From Leptidea sinapis (taxonomy: Eukaryota; Arthropoda; Insecta; Lepidoptera; Pieridae), in the NCBI RefSeq assembly GCF_905404315.1, contig NC_066312.1, positions 4,389,001-4,453,000 of the forward strand: a stretch of 64,000 nucleotides of DNA, read 5' to 3'. Positions within the stretch are counted from its first letter, which is position 1. Every line of letters begins with the position of its first letter. The notes below the pieces were generated by a model that had not been told where the DNA came from, did no database searches, and was given only the letters and a program-made list of their open reading frames with translations. Both the position numbers and the translations under genes were made by a program. Positions 32,160 to 44,998 of this stretch are shown here, piece after piece.

Positions 32160-32315
32160 GATTTATTATACTGCGCAGCACTTTCAATTTCAATGAGCGC
32201 CATTCCTAGGTTTCATGATATTGATTCTATTTAGCGGTTTACTGCCCTGTATCTATGTGTTCCTAGTAATCTAGTGCACGTAAGATGCAGTTATTTTGTG
32301 ATCTGCAATTTGTAC
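32160..32315 (-). repeat. Dispersed repeat family A, copy 4
   Basis: A diverged inverse copy with TTCCTAGGTTTCATGATATT, TGTTCCTAGTAATC and TGCACGTAAGATGCAG. Confidence 0.5.
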
Positions 32316-34899
32316 CAACTTTGTCTGTACGATTTCACAAGTACTCGTATGTATGATGGAGCGAACACATGATCCGCACGGCAAGACAATAAAAGGCAAT
32401 GTTTGTGAGTTAGTGACAACCTACGGCTATGTTTTGGTGTTTGTTCATTGGGCATGCTGTAATTAGATTGCAATTGCTCGAAGATGCGCGATTATGATTT
32501 ATACGGACAATGTCCTGGGCACAATATAGTCATCATGTTAAGCCTATCCTTTAACCCGCCATATAATTTACCTACAAACATATTTCATCAAGATCTGGAA
32601 TGACAGAGAGGTAAAAATTATAAAAATTGTAGGATTGATCATTATTTATCATTGATCAGTATTTAAACGTTTATTAACCGACTTTAAAAAGGAGGAGGAG
32701 GTTCGCAATTCGACGGTGTTTTGTTATCACAAAGAAAATGAAATTACCGACAGAGACTACACATTTATCGTACAGGAGTTCTTGCATTATATTAATTATG
32801 ACCGCGGTTCAAGGTCTAGACTCCACGTAGTAGTATAGGGTAAAAGCTTGTATAATTTAAAAATATAAATGTCAAATGTTGCTAACATATTTGGATTAAT
32901 AATTAAGACAATTTTCAATAAATTTAAGATTACATTGTGTAGCAAGGTGTTGAACTCTTAAGTTGAATTATTCATTCTTATCTCCCTCGGACAACACTCA
33001 ATATTTTCAAAATATGACGTTGTCTGTGATATCTAGTCACCCCTCATCCCGCATTATCTCATTCATAACTCTTGATACCTTATGCGATCCTGGTACTCCA
33101 TACAAGTATATTTGCAAGTACCTACTGGTGTTATCTGCGATGTGTGGCAGTGTACTAATTAATAATGTCCAGTGTCGTTTAATAAATTATAACATCACCT
33201 CGTGTGGGATAATGATCGGATCTTAGTGTGTGCCACATCATGTTATCTACGCTCGACATGAACATCCCCAGGTATGAATGACATCAGTGCTCTCTCTCTG
33301 ACGTCTCCCTTCATTTTATAAGAAACTGTGTGGCCCTCTTGTAGCACTAGCCATCAACATAAGTTAGCTGGTCTGTCTTTAAAGCTTCTCTAATCTCACC
33401 AAACATTAGAGTGAATGCCAATGTGAATTAAATCGCCCCATTTCAAATCACGTTCCGTCCTGTTGGGTTCTAGACCTCCTTCCGGCCCCTCATGGGATGT
33501 CTTTTGTATGTTTTTTACTAACATAATAAAATTATATTGAGGCAGCGGCGGCGCGGAGTAATTGAACTTCTCTTGACGGAGTGCGCTTCTTTTGGGAGTT
33601 TCTCATTTGGAAACGTGGTGTAAGTCGGTCGAGGTACTCTAAAGTGGACACAGGAATAGTAGATTGTTAAACTAGGGTCGACAGAATCATTTCCCGAGGT
33701 ACCTATTTAGACGCCCGAGTACAGCAAGAGCGGCTATAATCCGAGTAGGAATTGATTCTTTTACCCGTGTTAAGCACTTTACTTTTCATTTCGAATATGA
33801 GGAAGATAAAAGTAGTTGTTTATCTAAACTATTTATTGATTATTATATACATATTAGTAGTACCTATTTAAAATTAGTTGTAAAATTAGGACAATTTATG
33901 TGGACTTAATGAATTTTAAATATGGAATTCACCGCGTAGTTGTTGCGGCTTATTCCGCTCAAAGAAGTTTATGCTATGTTCACACTGGCTGTTTAGAAAG
34001 TCACATGGCCGTAGCATATTTTTTAATTAGTTTGTTTTTACATAAAACTCTTCACAGCTGACAACAGTTCTATTTTCAAAGTTCATTCCGGCCCTCAGGT
34101 GGGAAGTATTTTGTATGAGTTTTTCCCTCTCTATGCAGGGAAGCAGCATTTTCCACCCAATAATCAGATCAAAACAACATTACTTTCCGAGTATGAGATT
34201 TGAAAACGAATTTCATAGGAAGGGGCCTCGTACGCAGATAAGATGCAACAACCATTATTAATATAAAAATATCTTATATCTGGGCTGAGTATATAGTATG
34301 TTATGAAAATATACAAATATTACGAAAATCATCGAAGACAGGATGTAGTACCCCAGCGAACGCCATGTTGAGCAACTTGTATTTCATAGCATTTGAGTGA
34401 AGGTAAAGTAAGGTGCTGACGTATTGTGCAACATTTGTGCTGTGTATATCTTATAAGTGAAATTGAATGGATTTAGTGAAAAGTGTGTTTTTTAATATAT
34501 TACCTATTGATATGTTTATTAATATATATTACTGAAAATAAGTTTTAAATATTGTGTAATAATTTAACTGTTTTAAACTTTCTGAAATTTCAAAATGTAC
34601 ATTTGCCATTTTTTTTATTTCGAGCATTGAATACATACACAAAACTTGATTTATTTAAATTTAAAGTGGCCAGTGCGAGGTGATACACGCATCGTGGCGC
34701 TTTTTACCACAAAAAAGTCGAACCTTTAAGTTGCAAGTACTCGGTCAATGTTTATAGTTTGAATTAAAATATGCACATCATGTGTATATATCACTTTTGT
34801 ACTTCATAATTAAACTTCAACGTAAACCTTAATAATACATCTTTCATCTAAATAAACCTCTTCAAATTCTTAAAAACTTGCAGCTGTTGCATCCTTACT
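32316..34899. other. No gene seen; repeat scraps
   Basis: The stretch contains AACCGACTTTAAAAAGGAGG at 32675-32700, a scrap of a common lepidopteran repeat. A copy of the short element TTATGCGATCCTGGTACT lies near 33077-33095. A GC-richer patch at 33535-33640 looks like a possible promoter or first exon but has no clear frame. Confidence 0.35.
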
Positions 34900-35160
34900 A
34901 GAAACAAGAAGTTAGTGCATCTTGGGTGCATCGGATGACTAGGAACTCATAAAGTAGCGAAGATAAACTGAGGGAGAGAGATAGCGAGAGATCTGGATCA
35001 ATAACATGAAACCTAGAACTGCGCTGATTAACAGAGTGAACAGTACAGATAATACACACAATTATTAGGAGCTCAGTATTTCAGATGCAAACTAACAGTC
35101 CACCCGTAGCCACAGTCCGTAAAGGTTTATTACGTGAACTGTTACGTCTGCCTGTACATC
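34900..35160 (+). repeat. Dispersed repeat family A, copy 5
   Basis: The copy carries GTTAGTGCATCTTGGGTGC, GGATGACTAGGAACTCATAA, AACATGAAACCTAGAACTGC and TATTTCAGATGCAAACTAAC. It contains a GA-rich microsatellite. Confidence 0.65.
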
Positions 35161-35729
35161 AATACGTGTTAATAAATATTATTCAATGTATTTAAGGCTG
35201 CGGACCGAGCCAAAGGCTTTGAAGAATCGGGCGGAGGTAGGTTAATTCTCTCTCTTAAATATTATTGGTGTACAATTAATAAACTTTCGTTCAATTTTTA
35301 TAGAGATTGAATGAATCGCATGGATCAAGACCCGTAAACTTATCGAAAGACAGTCGATGAAATTATAGATGAAAGTTGATTTTTCTGAGAGATAAACTTT
35401 TAAGTAAAATAATTTTAGTTATGAAGTGTAATTTTTGTGTAATATAAATTGTTATTTTTGTGTACAATAAATGAATACTGTATTTAACCACATAATTATA
35501 CTTTTATACTGATAAATAAAGCGATTCGTTTTCGATTTTCACTTCTGCCAAGGAGTGCAACCTGTTATATTTTGAAGCTATCCTTGTCGTATCAACTTGA
35601 AAACACCAAGCACTGTGCTTGGTTTAATTTGTAAATCTCATGAATTACGGAACGTGAGAACGTTTATTCATATAAATAGTTTTAATCCTAAGCTGTACTT
35701 GTATAATCATTTGTGTCGTGTGTTTGCAG

Positions 35730-35837
35730 AGTGAAGCTGCCGTTGGTTCCGTCTATAACGTGTTCAATACTCCAAGTAATATACGCTATTTGTGTACATC
35801 GCCTTCAAACAGTCTTCAAGACATTCTTCCGGAATAG
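35730..35837 (+). CDS. Paralogous terminal exon, copy 1; unidentified
   Basis: After the acceptor TGTGTTTGCAG the frame reads SEAAVGSVYNVFNTPSNIRY, continues for 35 codons and stops at TAG. It aligns with 42213-42368 (NGAAVSSGYSELNTPSNIRT). Identity is concentrated at AAV, Y and NTPSNIR, and several third-position differences there are silent. The 3' flanks are also related. This copy is shorter and may be decayed or may use a different C-terminus. No upstream exon is recognised, and neither is the family. Confidence 0.4.
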   Translation, partial: SEAAVGSVYNVFNTPSNIRYLCTSPSNSLQDILPE

Positions 35838-36900
35838 AAAGCCACCGTCGATTCGCTGCCAAATTGTTTTATTTTAATCACTAGAGACATTTACAAACTA
35901 AATCATGCGTACATCTATTATAGTAATGTGTATGAGTGTTTGTTCCTTTATAACTAAAACTCATTAAATATAGGATGAAGTTGATGTTCCGTATAAATAA
36001 ATAAACTGAATCACAAGCGAACAACCTTCACCTCACAAATTAATATTTGATAACATTAGTCGCCACAGTAGTAGTTATTAATCAAATGTTAGTTCTATCT
36101 GATGTAGAATACAATAAAATATATTTTGATAATTGAAATAGTTTGCCATTTAATGTCATTATTTAATACGGTTATTTATTTTATAGTCTTTATGAAGCTA
36201 ATGAAAATAGTGAAATAGAAAGAATTAAAATATTTATAATATGTACATTATACATATTACACACGTTCATTTAGAGATCAATGTTTGATTCATGTCATGT
36301 TCAACATTGAAATGTCATTATGAAGTACTACAGAAAGACGTACATACACCTAATTAATACATCTAAATAATTAATTAAAAAATACGTTTTCCATTACAGG
36401 AAACCGTTGACATTTGACAGAAATGTTTCGCGATAGTTAGAACAAGAATGTTAATATCAGTTTTAATAACATTGTTTATGTATTTGGATAATAAAATAAT
36501 AATAAAAAAAGTTATCTTAGAAGTTAAGTTACAAGAAAAATTATAAAAACAGAGTCAGCATCTCAAAGAAATGGATGAATAAAATGGATATTTAAAGGAA
36601 AGGTTAAAGAATTCATGAAGAGTTGTAGCTGTATACATGTCTTAATTAATAATAATGTTTAATGGACCGGAGTAGGTGATATAAAATAAAGGCTCGTGAA
36701 ATAGAGTTTTTGAAATGAAAAACAGAAGAAAATGATCCGTTTAATATTATACTTCAGAACGATTTCTGATAGTTGAATAAAATGCAAAAATAGACCAACA
36801 AACACATGAAAGACAAAAATGAAAATAAAGTGTTTTTACCGCTAATACTCAGCTTTGACCTAAAAAACACAAAAAAAGTTTTACAGTCAACTTTTATATT
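35838..36900 (+). repeat. 3' flank of duplicated exon segment, copy 1
   Basis: It contains blocks shared with the second copy: GTCGCCACAGTAGTAG before an ACAATAAAAT poly(A)-like site near 36111-36120 (compare 42490-42540), TCATTATTTAATACGGTTAT (compare 42570-42590), and TCTTAATTAATAATAATG with TTTAATGGAC near 36643-36668 (compare 44763-44790). A LINE separates these blocks in the second copy. Confidence 0.5.
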
Positions 36901-38119
36901 CCATCACTATCCAAAGTCTTAAATCCGAGATTATTTCAATCCATTACCTGCTTTTGGCAATTTACTAACTAGAATACGGTTTTAGTTGTATAGCGTGCGC
37001 CCCGAGCGGTTTTAAAATAAATTTAGGATAATATTATTTAAAAAAAATCATTTCATGACTCTAGGAACCATATTAACTCAACAAGACACAAAATATAGTA
37101 AAAACGTTTGTTCTCAAGAAGCAATACAAAATGCCTTGACAGAATTTGATGATAGATGTCCAATAGAGTTGTACCAAAAGGTCATAAATGACTTGGATGA
37201 CCCATGAGATGGTAGTAATGTATAGATAACAAGGGTTCGATGAAATAAATATATTTATATATAGCCTGGTCGTCCTCTATAGCTTGCACCTGCTAGAGGT
37301 AAGGTGAGGCCGTCGACATGTTGGTCGCACGTGATCAGAGAAGGGCTAATATGCGGATCAAACAGAGACAAGAGATAATAGTTGTCTTATTGCTAATTTT
37401 AATTTGACCGACAAAACATAATATACAACATATGCGTGTCCTTGTTGCCCGCGATTAGCGTTAGGCTTCAGTGAATCAAAAAGAGACAAAAGACAAATAA
37501 TAGTTGTACGGTTGCCAATCTGTGACGTTGCTGTAGTGACGCTCTATCAGGCCTCTACCCATACGTAATACTTCATTCATTACTCTTGATACATTATGCG
37601 ATCCTGGTACATAGACTTCATCGTACTTACTGCGGTTTCTAGTGGGTACTTACTTACTTACTTTGAATTAGGTTCGTACACTTGTAGTACGGTTGTTTGC
37701 ATAACATATAATACTACGATACTAAAGACCGTCGAATCCAAAGTAGGGTAAGAATTTCCTACATAGAAATAAATGTATATGTAAATCCAAGGTTTTCATA
37801 ATTTCACTCCTAAGAGGGTGAGTCATGATGGTTGAAAGTTTCTTTTGATGATGTAGTATTGAAGGTGTACGCTACGGTCGGGCTCTGTTCTGTTAGTATT
37901 ATAAATATCTACTATATATTTAGTGTTGGTGCCAGTGATTTCCTACCGTTTTATTATATTTGTTATATCGAACCATACCCCACGACACATCAAATTACTC
38001 AAATAACTCCTAAGAAGTATAGTTATAGAAAACACTTTATTAGCAACAAAAACACACACCTTTACAATATTAATAACAATCTTAAAATACTATTAAATGA
38101 GATAAACTAACAAGAAGTA
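36901..38119. other. No firm gene; possible transposase scrap
   Basis: At 37110-37208 the plus strand reads SQEAIQNALTEFDDRCPIEL and then YQKVINDLDDP, stop. This resembles the C-terminal end of a mariner-type transposase (compare SSQEAVQTAFTQF at 53934 onward). Another copy of TTATGCGATCCTGGTAC lies near 37590-37606. Confidence 0.3.
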
Positions 38120-38436
38120 TCTAATATATAAAATTCTCATGTCGTGGTGTTTGTAGTTAAACTCCTTCGAAACAGCTTGACCGATTCTCATGAAATTTTG
38201 AGTGCATGTTGGGTAGGTCTGAGAATCGGACAACATCTAAATTTTATCCCTTTAAATTTTAAGGGTGGTCCACGCTAATTTTTTTTAAATTTTTTTTACA
38301 TTTTTTTTTAATTTGTTTGATTAGGAGTCAGCAGTAAAAAATATATATAACTTCAAATTTTCCCCATCTACGATCAACAGTTACTTTTGTATCGCCATTT
38401 TAATATCGGCAATACAACGTTTATTGGGGCACCTAG
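38120..38436 (+). mobile_element. Non-autonomous Helitron, family H3, copy 1
   Basis: It starts TCTAATATATAAAATTCTCA and ends in a decayed hairpin (CGGCAATACAACGTTTATTG) before CTAG and T. It is 317 bp. The interior CTTGACCGATTCTCATGAAA and GGGTAGGTCTGAGAATCGGA are shared with copies at 44999-45306 and 54243-54465. Confidence 0.75.
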
Positions 38437-39734
38437 TTGAAATATAAAAAAATTAACCGTGCAACGGGTGATGATACCCTTCTGGAGCTGACTGGGTACA
38501 TTGTTGTGTTAGTGCAAAAGACACCAACACAACACTGGTTTTCAGTGGCCCCTCGTGACTATTAATTTCTATTATGTCAACTATTTATTATTACTTCATA
38601 TAACGGTCAAACATAATATTCACCCGAATCTACTTCTACTACTTGCACACGTCACCTGCACTACACAAGAAACTATTGTAGTCCTGTTAATACAGACGAA
38701 ATATAAATATTTGAGAAGATATCCAAATCTTTCTTTGGTTCATTGCGAACACCCAGTGCGAGTCAACGAAATATTAAATAAATTTACATACAAAAATAAG
38801 GAATATCGTGATTCGAACCCGGGAACCATACCTTATAGGGGCAGGGCCAATAACGAGTAGGCGATGAGGTTATGAGACCCCAAATAAAATCTGCGGTTTT
38901 TTAAATAATGTGCATTACAATAAAAATATCAAGTTTATTGAGCAATCGTCTATAGCGCAAACAAACCTAGTATGAATATCCATTCTCCGGCTGTATTTCC
39001 GCATACCATAGGACACAATATTTATAAATAAACTAAAGTTAATATTCGAGCCGTGTATAGCTAACTTTTACATCAGTTTGCCTTATCTTCTTGACCGCGT
39101 GCCTTGTGTCGTTCGGTTATCAATATACCTACGAATACAATGTTGCAACTTTAGGTATATTTTGTACTGGGATGTCATGCGTTATGAGGAGATGACTGTG
39201 AGTGAGGAGTAAACTAGAGTAGGATGGATAGACTAATATGATATATTATAGTAATGATGAATAGGGATGTTTGTTTGCGAGTCATGGATGTTAAATGTAT
39301 TTATGTAAGTTTAAGTAAGCTCTTATATTGTATAAAGTATATCCTTTTACATAATACAGGCAATGCATAGTTTAGTTCAAGATAATAATGTGTGTGTCAA
39401 TATTATATTATTATAATAAAAAAAACATTTAACTGTAAATCAGTTAATATTGATAGCACATACCAAAATTGATAGGAAATATGTTAAAATAAGAGCCCTT
39501 TAAGGGCTTTTATCCCTTTTTCAAAACAATTATCTGAATGAATATAACTTATGAATATACGCTAGTTTCTTGTGTGTATTGTTTTTATCACTATTTTATA
39601 TAATAGTTCTCTTTAATTCTAAATCAATAAACTAAATTTTTACATAATTAAAAACTTTCTAGCTGTTTAACGTTTTTAGTAGTTGTTTTTTTAAACATGC
39701 ATCGGTAATTGCATCTTATTTTGCAATTATTTCC
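38437..39734. other. No firm gene; SINE-like scraps
   Basis: A minus-strand B-box-like GGGTTCGAATCAC at 38812-38824 belongs to a tRNA-like repeat head (about 38800-38890). The tail GGGATGTTTGTTTGCGAGTC at 39264-39284 matches the SINE at 46572-46765. A 101-residue frame at 38555-38860 reads into this repeat and is not supported as a gene. Confidence 0.4.
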
Positions 39735-40020
39735 AGCAAGAAGTTAGTGCATCTTTCGTCTATCGGTTGACCAGGAACTCATAAAGCAATGAAAATAAAT
39801 GAGAGAGAGAGAGAGAGAGAAGTAGATCATTAAAATGAAACCTAGAACTGCGCTGATTGAAATCTAAAGTGCGCAGTGTTTCACATGGACACAGTTTATC
39901 GTAGCCATTGAACGTAGTGTTGAAATTCTCTTTGGTAGGCAGAAGTGAACTGTGATTAATAGTGTCTGCAACAGTCGTCTGCCTGGACTTCTAAACTGGG
40001 TCCGCAGTGATAAAATTATA
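39735..40020 (+). repeat. Dispersed repeat family A, copy 6
   Basis: The copy carries GAAGTTAGTGCATCTTTCG, GACCAGGAACTCATAAAGC, a GA microsatellite (39801-39820), AAATGAAACCTAGAACTGCG and the distal block GTCTGCCTGGACTTC. Confidence 0.65.
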
Positions 40021-42200
40021 TAATGTGGTAATTCAGGCTTCATACACCAGATGAGAGGAGCTTAAAATCACCGTTATGGCGCGTTGTTTTTTATTATAAT
40101 ATTTGTAGGGTGCGCGATTTCAGAGTGTGCTGAATTTCATAATATGTGTTAACAATTATTGTTATTACAGCATAGTCATCACATTGAATCTTAGAGTTGA
40201 AGAATGATCCCTGAGGAAGAACTGCCTACTTAATTCAAGTAAGATGTGTTATGAAAATTGTAGGTTTTCTTTTTACATAATGTCGAAACTAAGATGTTGC
40301 ACAGTACATCATATTGCTGACAAAACAATTAATGCGACCCTATTGCGCAAAGTTACAACCTATAATCGCATCATACAACTTTAAAAAATCGAAGGCTGAG
40401 TTCACATTATAACTGACGGGGGCAAAAGAACGATAGGGAGTAAATGAGAAATAGTGTGTGTACGTGTTTCACCGAATGTGAGTGACCCTTAACAAGGCAA
40501 GCTTTTTGTGAATTCTATCGTTCGAAATAAGTGCATATTATTAATACAGGTCTAGGAGTTTGGTGCACGAACATTGCTCGGTGTGAAAATTAGGAAAAAC
40601 ATCTTCCTAGAAAGGAAGAGGGAGAAATCCACATCAAGAATAGGTAGGAATGTCCTTAACATCAATACTTTTACTATCCAACCGGCCATAAAAACCACTA
40701 TTGTAATAATAATAATAATATATACACTACGAGATAATAGATAATTTATCATCTCAGATTTTTTCCCATTTCGTATATCTGTTTGCCAGTCGGCAAAGCC
40801 TCCTCCAACCACAGCCTCAGTCTTTCATTTGCGGCTTTATTCCACATTACTCCTGTCACTTGTTTGATATCATCATCATATATATATATTGTTGACTACC
40901 TCTTTTCCGTTTACCTTCTGTGGGGTACCACCTGATAAAAATTTTGTTCCATTTGTCTTATCTACTTATCATTTGGCCTGTTTATCTGCATTTGAGTTTT
41001 CTCATCTTCGAGTCTATCAAAACTATTTTTGCATCTAATCACACTGTTTTCTAACATTTTAACATACTTCTTTCCACTTTCACCTACTGAAAGATTGGGA
41101 GTTTTTTCGTCATGTTCTGCGTTAAGCCCATTTTTGACGGCCATACATAACAACCACCGAACTATACAATAGTACTTACCTTAAACAGACAGGACTCACT
41201 GGAGTATTATGATAATCAATAAACAACTTCAAAAAAATACAATCTCGAAATGAAATTATTGCTAACATTCTAGTGTTTAAAACTGCTTTAAGAAAATAAT
41301 CTTGTAAACACAATTTATTTGTGTCAAAAACCAACATGGCTGCCACTCACAAACAGCCATGAACCAACTGGAGATTCGATTTAACACAAGACGCACATTC
41401 TACGCAACTCGCTACGCATAATATAACCCTGTAGTATTTACCAAAAAGGATACGGCTTCTTTTCTCAATAATATGACAGTCATCGTCAACAACTTTTTTA
41501 AACATGTATAACTTTTTTTACTGAATAAGAGAACAAATTAGTGAAATGGCACTCTCTTGCAACACCAGAGTAATCACAGAATTGCGGCCGGCCTTTGAGG
41601 TTCTTGTACACCCTTTTTGAAGAAACTCTTCTCAAAAAAAACTTCGCGTACTAATTTAGCATACATAATATATTTTAACATACATAATATTATACTAACG
41701 TTACGATCCGTATTGTAGCGATCTGAATAATGAATGAACGGAGCGTTAATTCAGGATGATAATAAATAAATAATAATTCAGTATAAATAATAGTACTAAT
41801 ATAAAACAACAAATATATAATAATTCAGGATCTATATTGATATGCATTACTATTACTTCCTACTATTCGAGCACTGCGTCTGATCGGCGACTTGATCACT
41901 GTGTGAGTGTCAGTGTTACTTGCTGACAAATTTCAAGCGATTGTTAATGATATGCTTATATAATGTTAGATGGAACTTGAATTATTTATTAATTATAATC
42001 ACGTTATATTTTTTATTCTCGACTTATATCCTTGTATTTATTATATTTGATTATTTGGCGCTATGGACATATTTTGATTTTATATAAGTAGACATTTTGT
42101 GTATCGTTTTATCATTGGTTTTTACCATTTTTTTGTATTTTTGGAACTAGCTTGTTAACGCTTTTGGTTTTTTTTATTGTAATAAATAAATAAATGTATT
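40021..42200. other. No gene seen
   Basis: AT-rich sequence. Minus frames at 40552-40812 and 40962-41153 show no domain. No element with termini is recognised. Confidence 0.4.
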
Positions 42201-42212
42201 ATGTGTTTGCAG

Positions 42213-42368
42213 AATGGAGCTGCCGTCAGTTCCGGCTACAGCGAGTTAAATACTCCCAGTAATATACGTACAGCACTGCGTAGAATGCGTACCTACATTT
42301 CATCTTCAACCAATATTCAAGAGACGATCGTTGCCAATTACATTAATGGTGTCCCACGGTTTATTTAA
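42213..42368 (+). CDS. Paralogous terminal exon, copy 2; unidentified
   Basis: The exon begins after a textbook acceptor, ATGTGTTTGCAG, and reads NGAAVSSGYSELNTPSNIRT, ALRRMRTYISSSTNIQETIV and ANYINGVPRFI before TAA: 51 codons. A second open stretch follows in another frame (LNLQQIVLNVPQVVQDLLYE), so the exon could be read differently or be the first of two. A poly(A)-like CAATAAAAT lies near 42532. It is paralogous to 35730-35837. The family is not recognised, and the 5' exons are either in the AT-rich sequence upstream or outside the window. Confidence 0.45.
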   Translation, partial: NGAAVSSGYSELNTPSNIRTALRRMRTYISSSTNIQETIVANYINGVPRFI

Positions 42369-42780
42369 TATGAGTGCAGCACTGGAAATAGTTCTGAATC
42401 TACAACAAATTGTTCTGAATGTTCCTCAGGTTGTACAAGATTTACTTTACGAATTCATTAATATTTTTAAACAGGTCTCTGGTTTAGTGGCCACAGTGAT
42501 AACTATCAAACATTAGTACTTCATGAACCACAATAAAATGAATATTGCAATAATTGGCCTTTTATTATCATTATTTAATAAGGTTATTGCATAGTCTTAT
42601 AGAAGCTAATACACATATTAAAATAGAAGGAATGACAATATTATCATATAACAATATAAATATAGTATATATTTGTTCTGTTTTCTTTGAAAATGTTAAA
42701 TAATAAAACAAAATTATAAATTCTAAGATTAAGAAGATTTTTAAAAATAAAATAAAAAACTGTAAAATTACGTCACAACA
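42369..42780 (+). repeat. 3' flank of duplicated exon segment, copy 2
   Basis: It shares GGCCACAGTGATAACTATCA, an ACAATAAAAT site and ATCATTATTTAATAAGGTTA with the flank of copy 1. It is interrupted at about 42790 by a LINE; the shared sequence resumes at about 44755-44940. Confidence 0.5.
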
Positions 42781-42799
42781 ATAAGTTCAGTATATCACG

Positions 42800-44512
42800 T
42801 CATAGCACCATATTTAACAATAGTATACTATAGTTGTATTGAGCATGGCGTTTTTCCTGACATTCTAAAATGTAGTAAAATTATACCAATATTTAGATCC
42901 GGACACACTTCTAACCCGAATAACTAGCAAAATTTCTGGAAAACAAAAGCCAAATGCTTAATCACTTTAACACTTATAAGTCATTTCATATGAATCGATT
43001 TGGTTTTACTAGGGGACGGACGGATTGACTACGGATGCCGGTGTTGAACTCATCAGGAATATTGGGAGGAATCACAGAATGCACTTGGTATCTTCTGTGA
43101 TTTATCTTAGGCTTTCAATTGTGTTCAACATTCAACGAAGCTATGTCACCTTGGTATAAAAGGATCTGCGCTTGATATACTTCTACTTGATATACTATTT
43201 AAATAATTCAGAGGGTTGATGTGAATGGCAGATTCCTCTCGATATAGCGGCAGCACAAGGGTCTATTCTTGGACCGTTTTCCTTCTTAATTTATATAAAT
43301 GAACAACCTTGTAGATAAAACACACAACGTAGTATTGTTTGTGGATGACATTTTTTAATTTATTGAATTCATTTAAATTGAATAGAAGTCAAGTTTTACG
43401 TGACGAAGTAAGCAATGCTCTAGCTGCCATCGTGTACTGGCTTAGCGCCGATAAGTTATTGTTAAATACCTAGTCATGAAACTAAATACATTAAATTTAC
43501 TGCACCAAATATCAAAAATAGAGATGTAGATATTTCATTAAACGGAAAGGTGCTCAATCAAACCCCAAATTGCAATGGGGCCCCATTTTTAAGGATTGGC
43601 GAATAAGCTTAGTTCTGCACATAGAACAGTTAAATTCTTTTAAACTATTCTAGGTCTGCGGTATATGCGGTTTAAAAAAAAAATGACGATTAACAGACAT
43701 AGGTGCGGCGCGATTAGTTTACTTTAGTTATTTTCATAGTATTAAGTCGTGTGGTATATTATTATGGAGCAGGACAGCTGATATTAATATAATCTTTGGG
43801 CTGCAGAAGAAGGCTATTCGCGATATTTATAAAACTAGGTCCGAAAAAATCATTGAGAGAAAAATTTAAAGAAAAAAGAAACATTTTGCCAGTTGAATCT
43901 AAATATATTCTTGATAATGTTCTATATGTTCATAAGCACATCAAGGAATTTGCCAGAAACTGCGAAAATCATAATGTTCACGAGGAACAAACATATACTT
44001 ATTATGCCTACTACTCGGTTAAGTCGAGTTGTGTGCACAGCACAGTATTAATTTTATTTCTAGTGGAAACCCACACCGTTATCCACAGTGTGCTTTTATA
44101 GTTTTACTAGTATAAATATAAAAAAAAGTTTAAGTGAAAAGTACATACAACAAGAAGAAATAAATACAAAACTAGACATCTTAAACTAAATAATTTTTAA
44201 AATTAAATGAGTATAGAATAACAAGATTCTTAATTTGTTAATGATATATGTATATGCTTCATTCCCAGTCTCTGTTAGTCTGCAAATTTCTGGCTATTTC
44301 ACACGCCGTGCCACCACACTCAGGCTCTTTAATTATAAATGTTTAATGTGCGATATTCCATTGTTATCCATAATTTAAGAAAAAAGCCCGCTTAGTTTCA
44401 TGTGCCCTTCTTCTAGGTCTGCGGCACTATATTTTGAAAAGCTGGTGGTTTTTGTTGTTCAATAAGTCAATTTTAAATACGATTTTGAATAAAAATATTT
44501 AAATTTGAATAA
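42800..44512 (+). mobile_element. Degenerate LINE with recognisable reverse transcriptase
   Basis: In broken frames the plus strand shows reverse-transcriptase motifs in order: PDILKCSKIIPIFRSGHTS, RFGFTRGR-like and AGVELIRNIWE text, FDCVQHST-like text, GSILGPFLFLIYIN, and the catalytic box as LFVDDI. Then comes a C-terminal frame at 43796-44101 (LGPKKSLREKFKEKRNILPV, ILDNVLYVHKHIKEFARNCE). The 3' UTR ends with ATTTAAATTTGAAT at 44498-44512. These are marks of a Jockey/CR1-type non-LTR element, long inactive. It sits inside the duplicated exon segment and is absent from the copy at 35838-36900. Confidence 0.75.
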
Positions 44513-44998
44513 CTTGATGTCTCGATATTTGGACCAAGTCGCAGAATCATTAAACATTTCAAATATATTTAAAGATAATCTAACGTAGGTACTCTAGTGC
44601 AAGTTGCAGTTTTTCCGCGTTGGTCCGTACCTAATTGGCAGACTTATAAATATGAATTTTATTCCGGTCAGCTTTTACAAGAGATGATTTTAAGAAAATT
44701 TAAGAATGAATACATATCATATCATAATTATAGAATAAAAAATAAAATGATAGAATACATATCTTAATTAATAATAAAGTTTAATGGACTTACCGTATGG
44801 AGGAGTTAATGCTTTCTATTATAAAACGAAGTTGGACAATGTAAATAATGGGTGATGGAAAAAAAGCATCATGGAATAAAAGAAAATGAGCTACTTTATT
44901 TTAGTGCAATTTTCAAAACAATTCTAGTATCTGGATTAAATGCCTAGACCAAAGAAAACCAGAAATAAAAAAAGTAAATATAATATAATAAAGTATAA
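44513..44998. other. Continuation of duplicated flank
   Basis: The stretch 44755-44940 resumes the similarity to 36640-36790 (ATCTTAATTAATAATAAAG, TTTAATGGAC). The rest is AT-rich without a feature. Confidence 0.4.
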
